Source: Tetrastigma voinierianum (taxonomy: Eukaryota; Streptophyta; Magnoliopsida; Vitales; Vitaceae). From it: DNA of 64,000 bases. Location of the stretch: the NCBI GenBank assembly GCA_016808115.1, contig JAEQBH010001513.1, positions 806,001 through 870,000 of the forward strand, given 5' to 3'. Positions 47,280 to 58,800 of this stretch are shown piece by piece. Under the pieces are notes generated by a model. The model did not search any database. It had not been told where the DNA came from and was given only the letters and a program-made list of their open reading frames with translations. The translations under genes and the position numbers were made by a program. Every line of letters begins with the position of its first letter. Positions within the stretch are counted from its first letter, which is position 1.

Positions 47280-47700
47280 CTCTTCTAGGTCTTCTTCCTC
47301 GGGGTGAACATGCTTTTTGCTGAGATGAAAATTGTTGAGTTCTAGTGTCATATTGCCAAATGTAAGCTGCATAACCCCATTTCGACAGTTAATGTTTGCA
47401 TTTTAGGTAGCCAAGAATGGTCTCCCAACTATGATGGGCACATAATTTGCTTCTTCAGTTATTGGCTCATTATTAAGAACAATAAAGTCCATTGGGTAGT
47501 AGAATTTGCCCACCTGCACCAAAACATCTTCAATCGTGCCTCGAATTTTTACTGACCAATCACTAAAGAAGGGTGGGATTGGTGGGTTTCACCCTCTGCA
47601 AATTAACCACTTATAAATGAGTAAGGTAACAACTTTACACTGGCTCCCAAATCTAACAATGCCTTTTTCCACACAAGTTCCCTAATGGTCACTGGAATGC
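47280..47700 (-). pseudogene. Athila-1 aspartic protease
   Basis: Near 47600-47690 the minus strand reads V-T-I-R-E-L-V-W-K-K-A-L-L-D-L-G-A-S, with the active-site D-L-G-A-S typical of Athila proteases. Near 47400-47440 comes V-P-I-I-V-G-R-P-F-L-A-T, the conserved second motif. Stops and slips lie between them (47500-47590). The enzyme would process the polyprotein. Confidence 0.85.
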
Positions 47701-47719
47701 AGGACACCCTAGATCCGCG

Positions 47720-49556
47720 ACTTCATCGGAGTTCCTCAGACAGATGACGGCACTCACCGTCACAAAAGGCTTTCTTATCCACATTCAGTCCTCTCTTTAT
47801 AGTGCACAAGTTTTTTAGAAACTTGGCATAGATTGGAACTTGCTTAATCATGTCTAAAAGAGGGATGTTGACTTTCACCGGCCTCAACACTTCAAGAATT
47901 TCAGTTTGGTTATTGACCCTCCTTTTGCCTCTCTGTGCTTGAGGAAATGGTGGAGGCATTCTATTCTGCATCATGTCTTCCTTAATCACTATCCTTTTCG
48001 GCTCCTCATCTTACCCTTCTTTGGCTTTATCAAGTGGTTTAGGGATTGGTTGCTCAACTTTTTTACTACTTCTCAAGGTAATAACTGCTTTTACTTCATC
48101 CATTTTAGGAGCAAGCCACTCAGGTCGCCTATTTTGCCAGAACTCCCTCGGGGTTTTGCTTTGTTTGTGAGGGGAACTTCCCTTTTTCTTGCACTTGATG
48201 TTGATTGGTCAGCTTAGAGATGGAATATTGCAAGTTGTCAATTTTCTTGACAATTTCACTTTGGAACCCATCTATTCTCTTATTCAAAGTGCTTTCCTCA
48301 GTGTCAACCCTCTGATTTAACTACACATTCACGCTTCTCGCTTCTTCCACAAGCTGGTACCACCTTGCTCAAATTTAGAATGGCTTGCTCCAATTGGAGT
48401 TTCTTGACTGTGGCTGTGATGGTTGAGAAGTCAATGCGACTGCGGGTGGCTTAGGTGGAGTATTGCTGACCAGGAGGTTTGGGTTCCAAGAAAGATTTGG
48501 GTGATTCCTCCAACTAGGGTTGTAAGTGTTCCCATATGGTGCATTAGTTGATGGTTTGAATTGACTAACAACATTTTCTTGTTCCACTGACATCTCCTTC
48601 ATTGCTGGAATAGTTGGACATTGTTCTCCCAGATGTTCAGTAGACTGAAAAATTAAACATGGCTTGTTTGGCACAGGAATCTCAGTCACTACCTGCACCT
48701 CATGCTGGTTTCTCATTTCCAATTCTTCCAACCTTCTAGCTAAGGTTGAAACTTTGGCTTTCATGTCCATGTCCTTCGGAAGAGAGTTCATGCCACCCCT
48801 TGTACTGGGTTAAGTCTCATCCTTTCCATCTCCCTTGGGTTAGCTTCATCCCAACCTTTTGATGCTTTAGATACAAAACTTAGGAAATCCAAAGCTTCCT
48901 CTGGATATTTGCTCAAGAAGTCTCCTCCACACATAGTCTCCAGTAGTTGCTTCATGGAAGGAGAAATTCTATCATAAAAATAGCTTACCAACAACCATGT
49001 GTCAAACCCATGGTGAAGACAAGCATTGAGAGCTTCCATATATCTCTCCCAACATGCATAGAATTTTTCATTTTCATTGGCTGAGAAGGTGGAAATCTGC
49101 CTTTTCAAACTGTTTGTTCCGAGTGGAGAAAATTTTCTTAAAAAATTCAGCCTGCATCTTAGTCCAAATTTGAATGCTCCATGGCCTCAAGGTGTTGAGC
49201 CAAATTTTTGCTTTATCCTTCAGTGTGAAGGAAAAAGCTTAAGCCTCATTAAATCTATAGTGGCAGGTTCCTCCTTGAAGGTGTTACAGACCTATTCAAA
49301 CTCCGTTATGTGCGAATAAGGGTTCTCATTCTCTATGACATGAAAAGTAGGAAGGAGTGGCTCAAGGTAAGGCCTAATAACCATTTGCTCAGTTGGAGGC
49401 ACTATGAAGGAGGGTGCACTCATCCGAGGAGGGTGTAAGTGGTCCCTCGTGGATCTAAATGCATTAGTATTCCTTTTCACTCCATGGTGACTCTTTTGAT
49501 CTTCAGGTGGAGGTTCCATCAGGTTTAAATTCAACCCCAATTCAGAATTGGATTCC
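47720..49556 (-). pseudogene. Athila-1 gag
   Basis: Likely start is the M-G-L-N-L-N-L-M-E-P-P-P reading near 49540. The capsid part reads P-L-L-P-T-F-H-V-I-E-N-E-N-P-Y then, in other frames, L-K-L-F-P-F-T-L-K-D-K-A and F-Y-A-C-W-E-R-Y-M-E-A-L-N-A-C-L-H-H-G-F-D-T-W. Next is a coiled-coil-like stretch (A-R-R-L-E-E-L-E-M-R). The zinc knuckle at 48618-48659 reads C-L-I-F-x4-H-x4-C: the second cysteine is phenylalanine (codon 48648-48650). The tail (47723-47989) reads V-N-I-P-L-L-D-M-I-K-Q-V-P-I-Y-A-K-F-L-K, conserved before protease. Frame changes occur at about 48790, 49100 and 49290. Confidence 0.88.
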
Positions 49557-49840
49557 TACGGAATACTAATTTTTACTAATCTCCTTCTGAATTCCTAAAC
49601 CACTGGAACATAAACCCCTACATGAAAAATAGGACAACACCAAAAAGAAACAAAAACAATTCTACCAAAAGGATTAATGTTAGCTAAAAAAAATAGAAAG
49701 AATATAAAAATAGTGAAATGAAATTGAGTAACCTAGCAGTAAACTACAAGAGAGAGAATGAAAAGAGAAAAGAAATTCACTAGAGCTTGCGATGAGGATC
49801 ACAAGTGTTCAATACATTGTCATTTGCACTAAGGCACCAT
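49557..49840 (-). other. Athila-1 5' leader
   Basis: AT-rich non-coding segment between PBS and gag, with a/g-rich runs (agagagagaatgaaaagaga near 49748). Its inner part resembles the leader of Athila-2 (gatgaggatcacaag at 49791 and 60716). Confidence 0.7.
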
Positions 49841-49859
49841 CCCCGGCAACGACGCCATT
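49841..49859 (-). other. Athila-1 primer binding site (tRNA-Asp type)
   Basis: Minus strand tggcgtcgttgccggggat, one change from the TGGCGCCGTTGCCGGGGAT typical of Athila elements, two bases inside the LTR end. Confidence 0.9.
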
Positions 49860-50318
49860 TGATTGATACTCATTGTGGGGTATTAATCAACAAAATTTAT
49901 AACCTCATACCTCATACTAGCGTAGCATAGCTACTATAGCATAATGGTTCTAGGATTGTCCACAGAGATGGATTTTCTTTGTGAAAATGACTTACACTAA
50001 GGCTTACACTAGTGGTTTATCTTTGGATATTGGGGTTGTGATAAAAAAAATGGGTTGGTTTTAATGGTTATCATTGAAAATAAAAGAGATTAAAATATGG
50101 AAAGACGTCCCTTGAAGTATTAGGACGCCAGCTTTTAGGAAGCTGAGTTGCTTTGTATTAGAGACGCTCAATCTAGGTTCTTTAGGCAAATGAGGGGTTT
50201 TAGGATGCATTCGTATTATTAGGAGGATAACATATAGTTATCTCCCAAACTGGATCTTCATTTAGCTATAAAAACTAACCCCCCTTAAATATCTTTGAAA
50301 ATGGCCATTAATGGTTAG
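49860..50318 (-). repeat. 5' LTR of Athila-1, inner part
   Basis: Plus view starts tgattgatactcattgtggg. Matches 22043-22480. It holds about 45 bp of extra sequence near 50110-50160 absent from the other LTR. The last five bases, GTTAG, are the left target duplication of the solo LTR. Confidence 0.9.
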
Positions 50319-52832
50319 TGTAGCACCCCTTTCCGATCCGACCAGATTGGTGGGTCCAAACTGGATCCAGGATGCTCGTTAAATTCTTTTTATTTATTTT
50401 TCATTTGGTTGTTTTTTTTTTTTGTAAAAGTTTCGCGACCCGAATCCCTAGCCTGACCCGAAGGGCAGATCCGAACTAGAGCCCGGCTTACTACGACCAT
50501 TTTCATTCATCTTATCAAAACATTTTATTTATGTCATTTCCTTTTAGGGTTTTCAATTACGCAGAAGAATTTTCAAATTGTAGGCCCATAAACATTTTCT
50601 CTTATAAAATTTGTTTACAAAATGGTGTATCATGCCTTTACAAAATGATATACAAAACAATAGTTCAAAGTTTAACTATTTTGTTCACAAAATGTCTCAC
50701 GTTCAAAAAGACATGATATGCATATGAAGGGGTATATACTTTCTATACGCCGTAACTTTCTATGACTCAGCTTTCCTTCGATCTTTCCTTTTTCCTTTAC
50801 TCGAAACCTCGTGCATGTAAAACTATACGCTTTAAGCATTTTCTATACTTAATGGTTCTTACAGCGCTTATATTCTCATTTCTTTTTTGCTTTTTAACAT
50901 GACATGCATTTATCAGTAAAATCCGATGCCTTTTATATCAAACTATACTCATACTTATTCACTTACAAATCATCGATCATATCAAAATATGCATTTTCAT
51001 ATTTTCAATTTACTTTTAGAACATCCTTTATAATGATTCAAAGAGTGAGATCCTGGGTTATTTAGTTTACAAATCTCATTACACTCATCAAGTTGTTATT
51101 TCACTTTGTCTACAATTCACATTCATGACGGATCGCTCAATAACCATTCTTTATCATTCAAGAATCGCATTTAACACTTTCGTCTTCCCATCGTGTCGGA
51201 TGTCGATAAAGTATCCTACCAAGTGGGACATTTCTTCAATTCCATACACCACTGGCGACGATTGACGCGATGGTTTATTAGTGATCCCGGCCAAGTGAGA
51301 CATTTGACAATTTCTCAGTCGCTTTCTCATGACGGATTCTTCCAGCTTGGTGAATCTCGCTACGCTGGGTCGCTCGTGATATCGATTCAATTCAAGATAT
51401 CAAGAATTGACCACCTGCTTGCAACTCAATTGCCAATCACCACATGCAATTAATTGTCAATATTTCAAATATCACATTTTCAAATCCATATGCACTTTCA
51501 CAATATCATTTCAAAGATATACTCATTCCATATAATCATTTCAAATTTATTTGGTATACTACAAAAACACTTGAAATAAGGATAGAGGGTTAGTGAACAA
51601 ACCGAAGTTGTCGGCTCTCATTTCCTTCCCTTCGATCTCAGTCCTAGGTTAGGCGATCCTCACCCGTCCCCAGTCAATTTCCATTACGCCACTCTTAGTG
51701 GATAAACAATTATTATACATTTTTAGTGAATGACAAATTTATTCGTTAATCTGCTGGTTAAGACACTGTTAAAGGTGAGGTGTGTACGGCACGTTTCATT
51801 TAGTTTTATCCCCTTATTTGGACCCCATTAATCATTTATGGTCCTTAAACCATCTGTACGAATACGCAGGTGTTCTAAAAACAAACCAAAATTTGTTCAT
51901 TTTGAACAGTATCTACGCCGCGGCGTATTATGAATAGTATCTACCGCCGCAACAGAGCCTCCGGGCCATAGCGTAGAAAGCTAGGCCATGGCGTGCACTG
52001 AGTGCCATTTGGCCCCTTGTCGCTGGCGAGGTATATCCCACGCTACGACGAGGTTCACGGTCAGAGCTGGTTCCCTACGCTGCGGTGTAATAGTTTGTTT
52101 TACCCAAATTTTTCTTATTTTCCATTTTTTCGATTTTCTCCAAAAATCACCCCAAAATCCAAATGAAACTCTATAAATCACTCCTAAAGGCATTCTAATA
52201 TCCTCCTAAACCAACCATGAGCAAAACCCATGGATGGATTAGGGTTTTTTCTAACCCAAACATCATTTACAACTTTCTAGGGTTTGGGTTCTTACCTTAA
52301 ATCCCTTTGAATATTCTTCACCCATGATGCTTGATCACTTAGAAGCAATAAATGGGAAGAAATCACCAACAATCTTGATCTTCTCACCTTGCCCTAGCTT
52401 TTCTCTCTCTCTTGTCTCCAAAACGTTTTTGCTCAAATGAGCATTATAAGACCAAATGCGGTCTAATATCACTTACCCTTCTCAAGGCCATGTTTGGCAC
52501 ATCAAAAATCCATTTTTGGATTTAAGTTGCCTCACTTACCTTAGATAGTACAGCTATATCACTTCAATTTTTGCACTAAAACACATGTAAACATTTTCAA
52601 TTGACCCCTTAGGTCTTCATTTTACAAAATTCAAATTTGCCCTCTTACTTCTAGGTTTATTTCTCGAGATCAATCAATTTCTCATTTTAGCATATAACAT
52701 TTAATCATATGCTCACATACTCATTTCACTTTTCACAATTTATCAGTTTTCCCGGAAACCCAAGCTCCTTTGGCCACCCGAATATATAATAAAATTATTA
52801 TAAAAATTCTAGGGTATTTTTGGGGCGTTACA
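50319..52832 (-). repeat. Tekay solo LTR in the Athila-1 5' LTR
   Basis: 2514 bp bounded by perfect GTTAG copies (50314-50318 and 52833-52837). On the minus strand it begins TGTAACGCCCCAAAAATACC and ends GGGGTGCTACA, so it is a Tekay-family LTR without an internal domain, the usual product of LTR-LTR recombination. Contains aaacccaaaccctag-like sequence near 52250-52290. Small ORFs (51193-51453, 51988-52176) are LTR sequence. Confidence 0.93.
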
Positions 52833-52837
52833 GTTAG

Positions 52838-53663
52838 TCAGTAAAAACACATGTCTCCTACTCACCTTTCAATGGCTCATAAGTGATAACTAATGAACAT
52901 CACTGGATCTAGCATTAAGCATCCAATGATCCCTGAAATCTTACCAAATATTAATCATTCAAGGTGATTCGAAGGGATCAAAACCTAGAGTTAAAGGGAA
53001 GAACATTACTGACAGTGAATACCTGCGTGAAAAACATGGAAACCCTTAGTTTGCCTTAGGATCCTTTACCTAGTGGCCTTCTACTTCAAAGAGGAAGGGG
53101 TTTTAGTCACTCATCCTCTGAGAAATCATCCTCAAAGGATGTTTAGCTACTGAGAAAGAGAGAAAGAAATGAGAGAAATGAGAGAAAACGGGGGCTTGTT
53201 CCGCAAGCTTCCCCAAAATTTTGATAATCAAAAGTTATTTACAAAGTCTTCATTTGGGGTATTATATACACCAAATCAATACAAATTACCAAAGTGTACA
53301 AAATAAACACTATTACATAAGGAGAAATTGGGAAGAAAACAAAAAGAAACCAATAAAAAGTCGAATGTGGCAACCCTTGCGAATTTTTGCAAGGTTGCTA
53401 CTGCATCTTCTTTTTTGGTTCTTCTTTTCCCTTTTTCTACTCTGAAGCTCTGAATTTCTACTGATTTTTTCATGCTTAAGCTTAATCCCTATCTCCAAGA
53501 TATATAGCCTTTAAAAACAACAAAACTTACCATAAAATTTGATTAGCAGCCCTGTTAGGTCCTTAACATGCCAACTGGGTTAATTAGGCTGATTACTACA
53601 CAAAAAGTACTTAAAAACTGGAGTGTTAAGAGTATGAAATAACATTTTTTTAGGTAGTAATCA
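52838..53663 (-). repeat. 5' LTR of Athila-1, outer part
   Basis: Resumes after the solo LTR; matches 22480-23304 (aactaatgaacatcactgg, gattcgaagggatcaaaacc, taggtagtaatca end). The coding-strand start TGATTACTACC is at 53663. Confidence 0.9.
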
Positions 53664-54107
53664 TGAGTGAACAGGTACGGTTGAAAGACTGGCAGCGATT
53701 CGTAGCGTCAACGCCAAGGCCTCATGTATTGAAGTAAAGCTCCTCAAATGCATTCATGAAATACATTTGACACTTTTTGTACAAAACTCGACATTTTGTT
53801 TTGTAAATATTTTGTTATTGAAAATGGATTATAATTCCGTAATGTTTAAAGGTGGTAAATGGACCAAATGGGCATGTAATGCCATATTTAATGGAAAATG
53901 TGTACTGAAAATAAAATAATGGGCCCCTTTTAAGTTGAATTAGTATATACAAATATATTTTCATAAAGATAAATATCCTTTACAAAATGAGCATTGGAAA
54001 TGTGTTTTACTGACAAACGAAAAAGGAATTGGATTTGAAAAAAGGACCGCGTCCCAGATCGGGTTCGGCCTCTGGCCTGCCGAGTACGATACAAGGGCCG
54101 CCAAACA
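53664..54107 (+). repeat. 3' LTR of Tekay-1, right part
   Basis: Continues the LTR after Athila-1: gattcgtagcgtcaacgcc, aaggcctca, attgaagtaaagctc and the later gtaaatggaccaaatgggca match 12270-12460 of the 5' LTR. It ends ...gccgccaaaca at 54107; beyond this the two LTR neighbourhoods no longer match. Confidence 0.85.
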
Positions 54108-55145
54108 AATATAGCTACAATAATGCGACATAAATTTCATGTTACAAAGTCGGGCCAACTCGGGTCGCTTTTGGGAATCCACAACTTTAGCCTCGAATTT
54201 CAGCCCAGCATTTGAAAACCAATAAATAGAAGCACATAAATCGAACCCGGGAACATCCGGCAGCAGAGTCTCCTTTGTAAATTATTTTTCTTTTATTTCT
54301 TTTCGTCAATTTAGTTTCAACTTAACATTTTAGTTAGTATTTTCTTTGGATTTGAGTAGTGATCTAGGCTGAAGTTTCGAGCTAGGTTCATTTTAAAACT
54401 TTAGTTTTCATTATTGTTTGATTTCATTGGAATTTGGAAATTTTCTAGAGTTCATTTATTTAAGTTTGCTTATAATTTCAGTGATTTTTCCTGATCAGTT
54501 AGTCATTGTTATTTGTAATCCAGTTTTGAAGGATTGAGCTCCTTCTGGGAATGGACTGGTGTTAGTTATTATTTTGTACTCAATCTAAAAGAATGCCATA
54601 GTTAGAAATCTTAAATTTATTTAATTAGTTTTATTCTTGAAATTAATTGTTCTTAATATTAGTAGCTTGTACCCAAAAAGGGTTGTATTTTGCTCTAATT
54701 TCAAGAAGGCCCTCGCAGTGGCACAAAGATGGAGATTCCTGAGAGTATGGAGCAGTTACTTAGGGGTATGTTAGACTAATATTATGGAACTAAGAACTCT
54801 AAAAGATTACTTTGATAGATCACTAATTTGCTCATGGTGTGAGGATTAGTTAGATGATGTATCAGTTTAATTGATTACATGTTTCTCCTCTGTCTGATGG
54901 AATGATCTTGATCCCATGTTAGCAAAGATCTAGCCGAGGAAATTGAGAGTTTGATCGGATGCAAAGGATGAGAAACCAATTAGATTGAAGAAGGCTTGCA
55001 TTGTTCTGTCTATGGGGGCAATAAATCTTTAGTCCTAGAAACATGGTGTGAAGTACTGGAAAGGAAAAACACCAAGTGCATAGAAAGAGGATTATATCCT
55101 ACAAGTAACTAATTAGACCCATGTGTCTGGGACGACTATGGTTCT
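54108..55145 (+). repeat. Athila-3 5' LTR, left part
   Basis: Sequence between Tekay-1 and Athila-2, continued at 62273 once Athila-2 and one GTTCT are removed. It carries a CCAAT and TATA-like cluster (ccaataaataga, 54219-54230). No coding potential recognised. Since an Athila-type PBS and gag follow on the plus strand at 62859, I infer it is the R/U5 side of that element's LTR, with its U3 start displaced to the left by Tekay-1. An alternative is unrelated non-coding DNA. Confidence 0.55.
54219..54230 (+). promoter_or_regulatory. CCAAT/TATA-like core in the presumed Athila-3 LTR
   Basis: ccaataaataga, about 110 bp after the Tekay-1 end; a possible transcription start region of the host LTR. 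Motif only. Confidence 0.3.
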
Positions 55146-56537
55146 TGATTCGTGCCACAGTAGGGCTATAGGAATCAACAAAATTTGTATCCTAGGTGTC
55201 CTACTCGCACGAGGCTACTCGCAAGATAAAGGTATGGTCGAAGACGGGATGGGTTTTCGTGAAATGAGATGCAAATGAGTTGAAACGGTATTTCTCTTGA
55301 TTTTTGAGTTTGTTCAAAATAGTGTGGGTTGGATGGTTGTAAACCGCAATAAATTAAAAGGAAAATTTAGAAAAAGTAAAGACCTCAAGTCTTCGGGTCA
55401 CTGATTGGATTTAAGGTGTATTCATGCCCTGTTTGTTTCGCTGGGGATAATGACCTATAGTCGCTTTCCCAAACCGAACCCTTGATGGACACTCAAAACC
55501 CAAACCCCAAACGCCTACTCCCTCATGAGATATGGTATCTCATGAGCATTCAAGTCCCTAATCAGCAGCATATGGCCTCAAAAAGGCAACTCACGACAAC
55601 CAATGGGGAGACAAACTAAGTGGATGATAGCGATCTAAGATTAAGCATCCACTGTAACCACAAAGCTTCAAGCTAAATACACATTGGTGAGGCTGGATCT
55701 AGGAAAGGTTTCAACCTAGGGTGAGATGCGGTGGAGCTAAATGCTCATAAATGCGTAAAGTAGATAAATGATAGGCATGAAAAACTTACCTACAAACCCC
55801 ACTAGCAACCCTCTTCAAGGAAATCAGAGAAGCCAAGACATACCTTGGTTTGTCATCACCAGTATGTTTGGTTGCCGAGAAATGAAAAAAATTAAAGAAA
55901 ATGAAGAAGAAAAAGAAAAGCTGAGAACTTACGCTCTCAGATTCCACTAAGCCAAAAGTTCAAAAGTTCCAAAGCTACCTCCCAAACATTGGAGCTTATA
56001 TGTGAGTTTTTCTTAGGTAAAATACCATTATGCCCCTCAAAAGCATTAGGACAAAGAGGGTAAAAAAAAAGGAGAAAAGAAAATCAAAAGTCAACAAGGG
56101 GAGGAGAGAGGGGATTTTGAACACATGCAATGTGTTAAAATTACACCAATGCCAAAATTGGCACCGCTGCCGTGTCTGCACCGCGCCAATTTTCTTCGCA
56201 TAGTGCGAATTTCGCACCTCCCCCGGGTGTGAATTTTCCCACTCATTTATTCTTCCATTCCTCTTAGCTCCTCGTTTCACCTCTTCGTCCTGCTCTTCTA
56301 AGCGTAATATGGCTTTGAACTCGGCTTGGATCCATCGTGTTCAGCTTTGTTCTCAGTCCGGTCCGAAGATGGAGTAGCGTTTGGCTTGCAAAACTACCAA
56401 ACACTACAAAATGCTGTTAGTAACACAATGGGGACATCAATATGCCAATCGGGTTATTTGGAATGATTAGCACCTCTGGCAAGTGCCTAAACCTACGATG
56501 AATAGCCTCAAAAGAGCACTCCTTTAAGCACTAATCA
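55146..56537 (-). repeat. 3' LTR of Athila-2
   Basis: Plus view starts tgattcgtgccacagtaggg and ends aagcactaatca. Shares with 60787-62272 the phrases gagaacttacg, aacattggagcttatat, aggagaaaagaaaatcaaaa and cctacgatgaatag. The same family differs strongly from the Athila-1 LTR. Confidence 0.92.
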
Positions 56538-57890
56538 CACCCCTCAACCCACATTGCTAGTCCCTTAGTACGAAAAACACACAACCAAGAAAAGTGGAGA
56601 GCATGCAGACAGGTACAAAAAGTGTGGGTATAGGTATGCTCTCTCAAAGGTCAAAGGTCGAGCCCTCACATTAAAATCGGGGCCAGAGACCGTGATGCCA
56701 TACAGATCAATTGCTGGGGCAGTGTTCACCCCAAGGGAATCAACCTGAAGCTTCCACCGAGTGCTAAGTGTATAGGGATCAGCTCTGCATCAATAAACTA
56801 ACTAGTCACTATAATTTCACTCCCCCAACCCAAATTTACGCTAACAATGCCTTAGAAGGGTGACCAACCAAAATAGAATCGATTCCACTCTTATTTCATA
56901 CCTTTTCTAAAGTAATGTAGGATGCAATGCTGAGAATTCAACCTCACCAAAGTCCATATAACAAGGATCCACCGATGACTCCCAACCAACTGAAGGTCAG
57001 GGCATCGTCAAAAGGACTTCGACCACAACCCCATTGTGCTTCGGCCCCTGACTCAATGATTTTGAATTTCAGCACCTACAACTCGCTAAACTCCACCCAT
57101 CCACCCATGTAGCGAGCACTAAATCGGTGGCTCCCGACCAGTTGGTTCAGGGCACCAGGCTTTAAAGGCTTTCGCCATATACCCCTCGAACTGCTCGGGC
57201 TCTTGTGGCCGAGCCGCCGCGGCTTTAACAAACCCCTTTCTTTTCTTTTTCTTTTCTTTTTCTTTTTCTTTTTTTCTTTTTCTTTTTGAGACATATTGGT
57301 CTTCTTGGGAACCGCAACCTATTGTGTGGTCACATAAACTAAGGCTAGTTTGCTATAAAAAGTGGGGTCAAGGTACTTTAGTCTATTAATGAAAAACTGA
57401 TGTGCAATAGTGGCTAGCTCTCAGGAAAAAAGGGCTTAACACTAGGACTCTAACTGACCAACAATTAGATAAGTATGGAACTAGGGCTAACAAAACACGT
57501 ATAACATGCAATGCTCCTAAATTTTCAACTTTTGGAAGAGACAAACCAAAAAAATATGGGGGCAAAAATGGTTACAAAAGTGCAGAAAAATGTAGCTGTA
57601 TGGTATATTTCTATGTCAGTATATTTCACAAAATTATCAGCTTTTTCAAAAAGAAACTGTGTGGTACCTCCAATAGAAGATGAAACGAACGGTTTGAACT
57701 AGGGAGGGAATGGCATGGTTGAACAAAGGCACTGCAGATCAGACCGCAATGCGTGAGGAAATGAGATTCTCCCCTGCGACCGTAACTCCCCAACATTTCA
57801 AACCAAAATTGTGATAAGATAACCTTGTAAATGAAAATATTTGAAAAGGAAATAGGTAAAAGTAGTGGCACCAATTAAAAAACCCAAATT
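56538..57890 (-). other. Athila-2 polypurine tract and 3' UTR
   Basis: The minus strand reads gggttgaggggtg just before the LTR start TGATTAGTGC. The rest is non-coding, related in phrases to 31950-32500 of Athila-1, with a long C/T tract at 57236-57290. No third ORF is present. Confidence 0.8.
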
Positions 57891-58210
57891 AAGACTTAAA
57901 ATAATATAAATTAAAAATTTCAAAATTCTGAGTGGTCTCCGTGTTCTCAAGAGGAACCACCCCGCCTGTGTAGCCATTGGATCTCAAGGAGGGTCCAGGA
58001 GGAGAAGCACCTCCACGCATGCAGTGGTGTGTGTTGCATGTGCCTTCATGCTCACCTCCTCCCTCTTGGGCAATCCGTCTCTCGGTGGCAAGTGGGTCGA
58101 CCGGCTGGCAGAGGAAACGTGACTTTCCATTAATCGGCTTCCATTGTTCTCCATCAATTTTTCCCTCGCTTGTTAATATCATGCCTTCCTACCCGTGTAC
58201 CACCTGCAAA
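57891..58210 (-). pseudogene. Athila-2 integrase C-terminal remnant
   Basis: 97-codon stretch starting G-K-I-D-G-E-Q-W-K-P-I, the equivalent of the V-N-G-H-R-F-K-P-Y end of integrase in Athila-1 (about 35235-35260). It then continues in unrelated G/P-rich sequence before the stop at 57889. It follows the protease remnant with no RT or core integrase between, so about 3 kb of pol is missing. Confidence 0.65.
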
Positions 58211-58800
58211 CTCATCGATGGTTCTCATCCCAGAATGGTTTTTGCTTATTGTCCTCAAGTGGAAAATGTTGAGTCTGGGTTGTCATGTTACCAATGTGAG
58301 CCGCACGACCACATTCCAACAATTGATAATGGCATTTTGATGTGGCCGTAAATGGCCTTCCCAATATAATGGGCACCCTGATTATGCCGCTGCGCTTCTA
58401 GTTGAGAACCACGAAATCCAATCGATAGTAGAACTTGACCATTTTTACCAACACATCCTCCACTATCCCTTGCATTTTCACCGAACAACCCGCCAAGGAT
58501 AGGGGCGATGTCAGTTGGTTTCAAATTTCCCAAACCTAGTCGCCATACATTGAGTATGGCAGAGGGTTGACACTATAGCCTCACCCAGCGTGCTTGCCTT
58601 GTCTATGCAGGTCCAATGTCGACCGAGATGGTGGGATCCTGGATCCTTATATTTCACTACAGACCGGATAATGGAGCTCACTTGCTCTGTCAGGAAGGCT
58701 TTCTTGTCAATGCCCAACCCTTTCTTGACTGTGCACAGGTCCTTTAGGAATTTTGCATAGGTAGGGACTTGTTTGATCATGTCAAGGAGGGAATGTCGAA
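58211..58800 (-). pseudogene. Athila-2 protease and gag tail
   Basis: 58511-58780 begins I-K-Q-V-P-T-Y-A-K-F-L-K-D-L-C, identical in plan to the Athila-1 gag tail. Protease appears in shifting frames: L-K-P-T-D-I near 58515, I-V-E-D-V-L-V-K-M-V-K-F near 58440-58470, D-F-V-V-L-N near 58410, and V-P-I-I-L-G-R-P-F near 58350-58375. The D-L-G-A-S active site is not readable around 58600. Confidence 0.75.

Larger units (their letters stand above)
22043..53663 (-). mobile_element. Athila-1: Athila-lineage Ty3/gypsy element hosting three further insertions
   Basis: Minus-strand element: 5' LTR at the right end, tRNA-Asp type PBS, gag, protease, RT, RNase H, integrase, a third ORF, long 3' UTR, PPT and 3' LTR. 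LTRs without inserts are 1262 bp (left) and about 1285 bp (right). The integrase and RNase H wording (V-V-A-D-H-L-S-R-L, T-P-Y-H-P-Q-T-S-G-Q-V-E) is typical of Athila. Inserted in it are copia (23520-31949), Tekay-2 (37369-46399) and a Tekay solo LTR (50319-52832). It sits in the 3' LTR of Tekay-1; flanks are CGAAT (22038-22042) and TGAGT (53664-53668), a decayed target duplication at best. Three of the catalytic domains carry substitutions. Confidence 0.9.
11541..54107 (+). mobile_element. Tekay-1: Tekay (chromovirus) Ty3/gypsy element, split by four insertions or gaps
   Basis: Plus-strand element with LTR, tRNA-Met PBS, gag, protease, RT, RNase H, integrase with chromodomain-like tail, PPT and LTR. 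Its 5' LTR is cut at 11540 by the Tat element. Its gag/protease junction holds a minus-strand Tekay solo LTR (13769-16592). Its 3' LTR is split at 22042/53664 by Athila-1. Removing the inserts gives a 3' LTR of about 2.5 kb (2081 + 444 bp), close to the other Tekay LTRs here (about 2.5-2.8 kb). The lineage call comes from the M-D-S-S-G-P gag start, the paired C/H knuckle and the pol wording typical of del/Tekay. Coding capacity is lost. Confidence 0.88.

Noticed and set aside
22038..53668. A perfect target-site duplication around Athila-1
   Set aside because: The two flanks are CGAAT and TGAGT, only 3 of 5 matching; reported as decayed at best.
54108..55145. Unique host sequence flanking the nest
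   Set aside because: Possible, but continuity with the PBS and gag at 62859-64000 makes an Athila-type LTR the better reading; confidence kept moderate.
57977..58351. 124-codon plus-strand ORF with several cysteines
   Set aside because: Antisense of the Athila-2 protease and integrase remnant.
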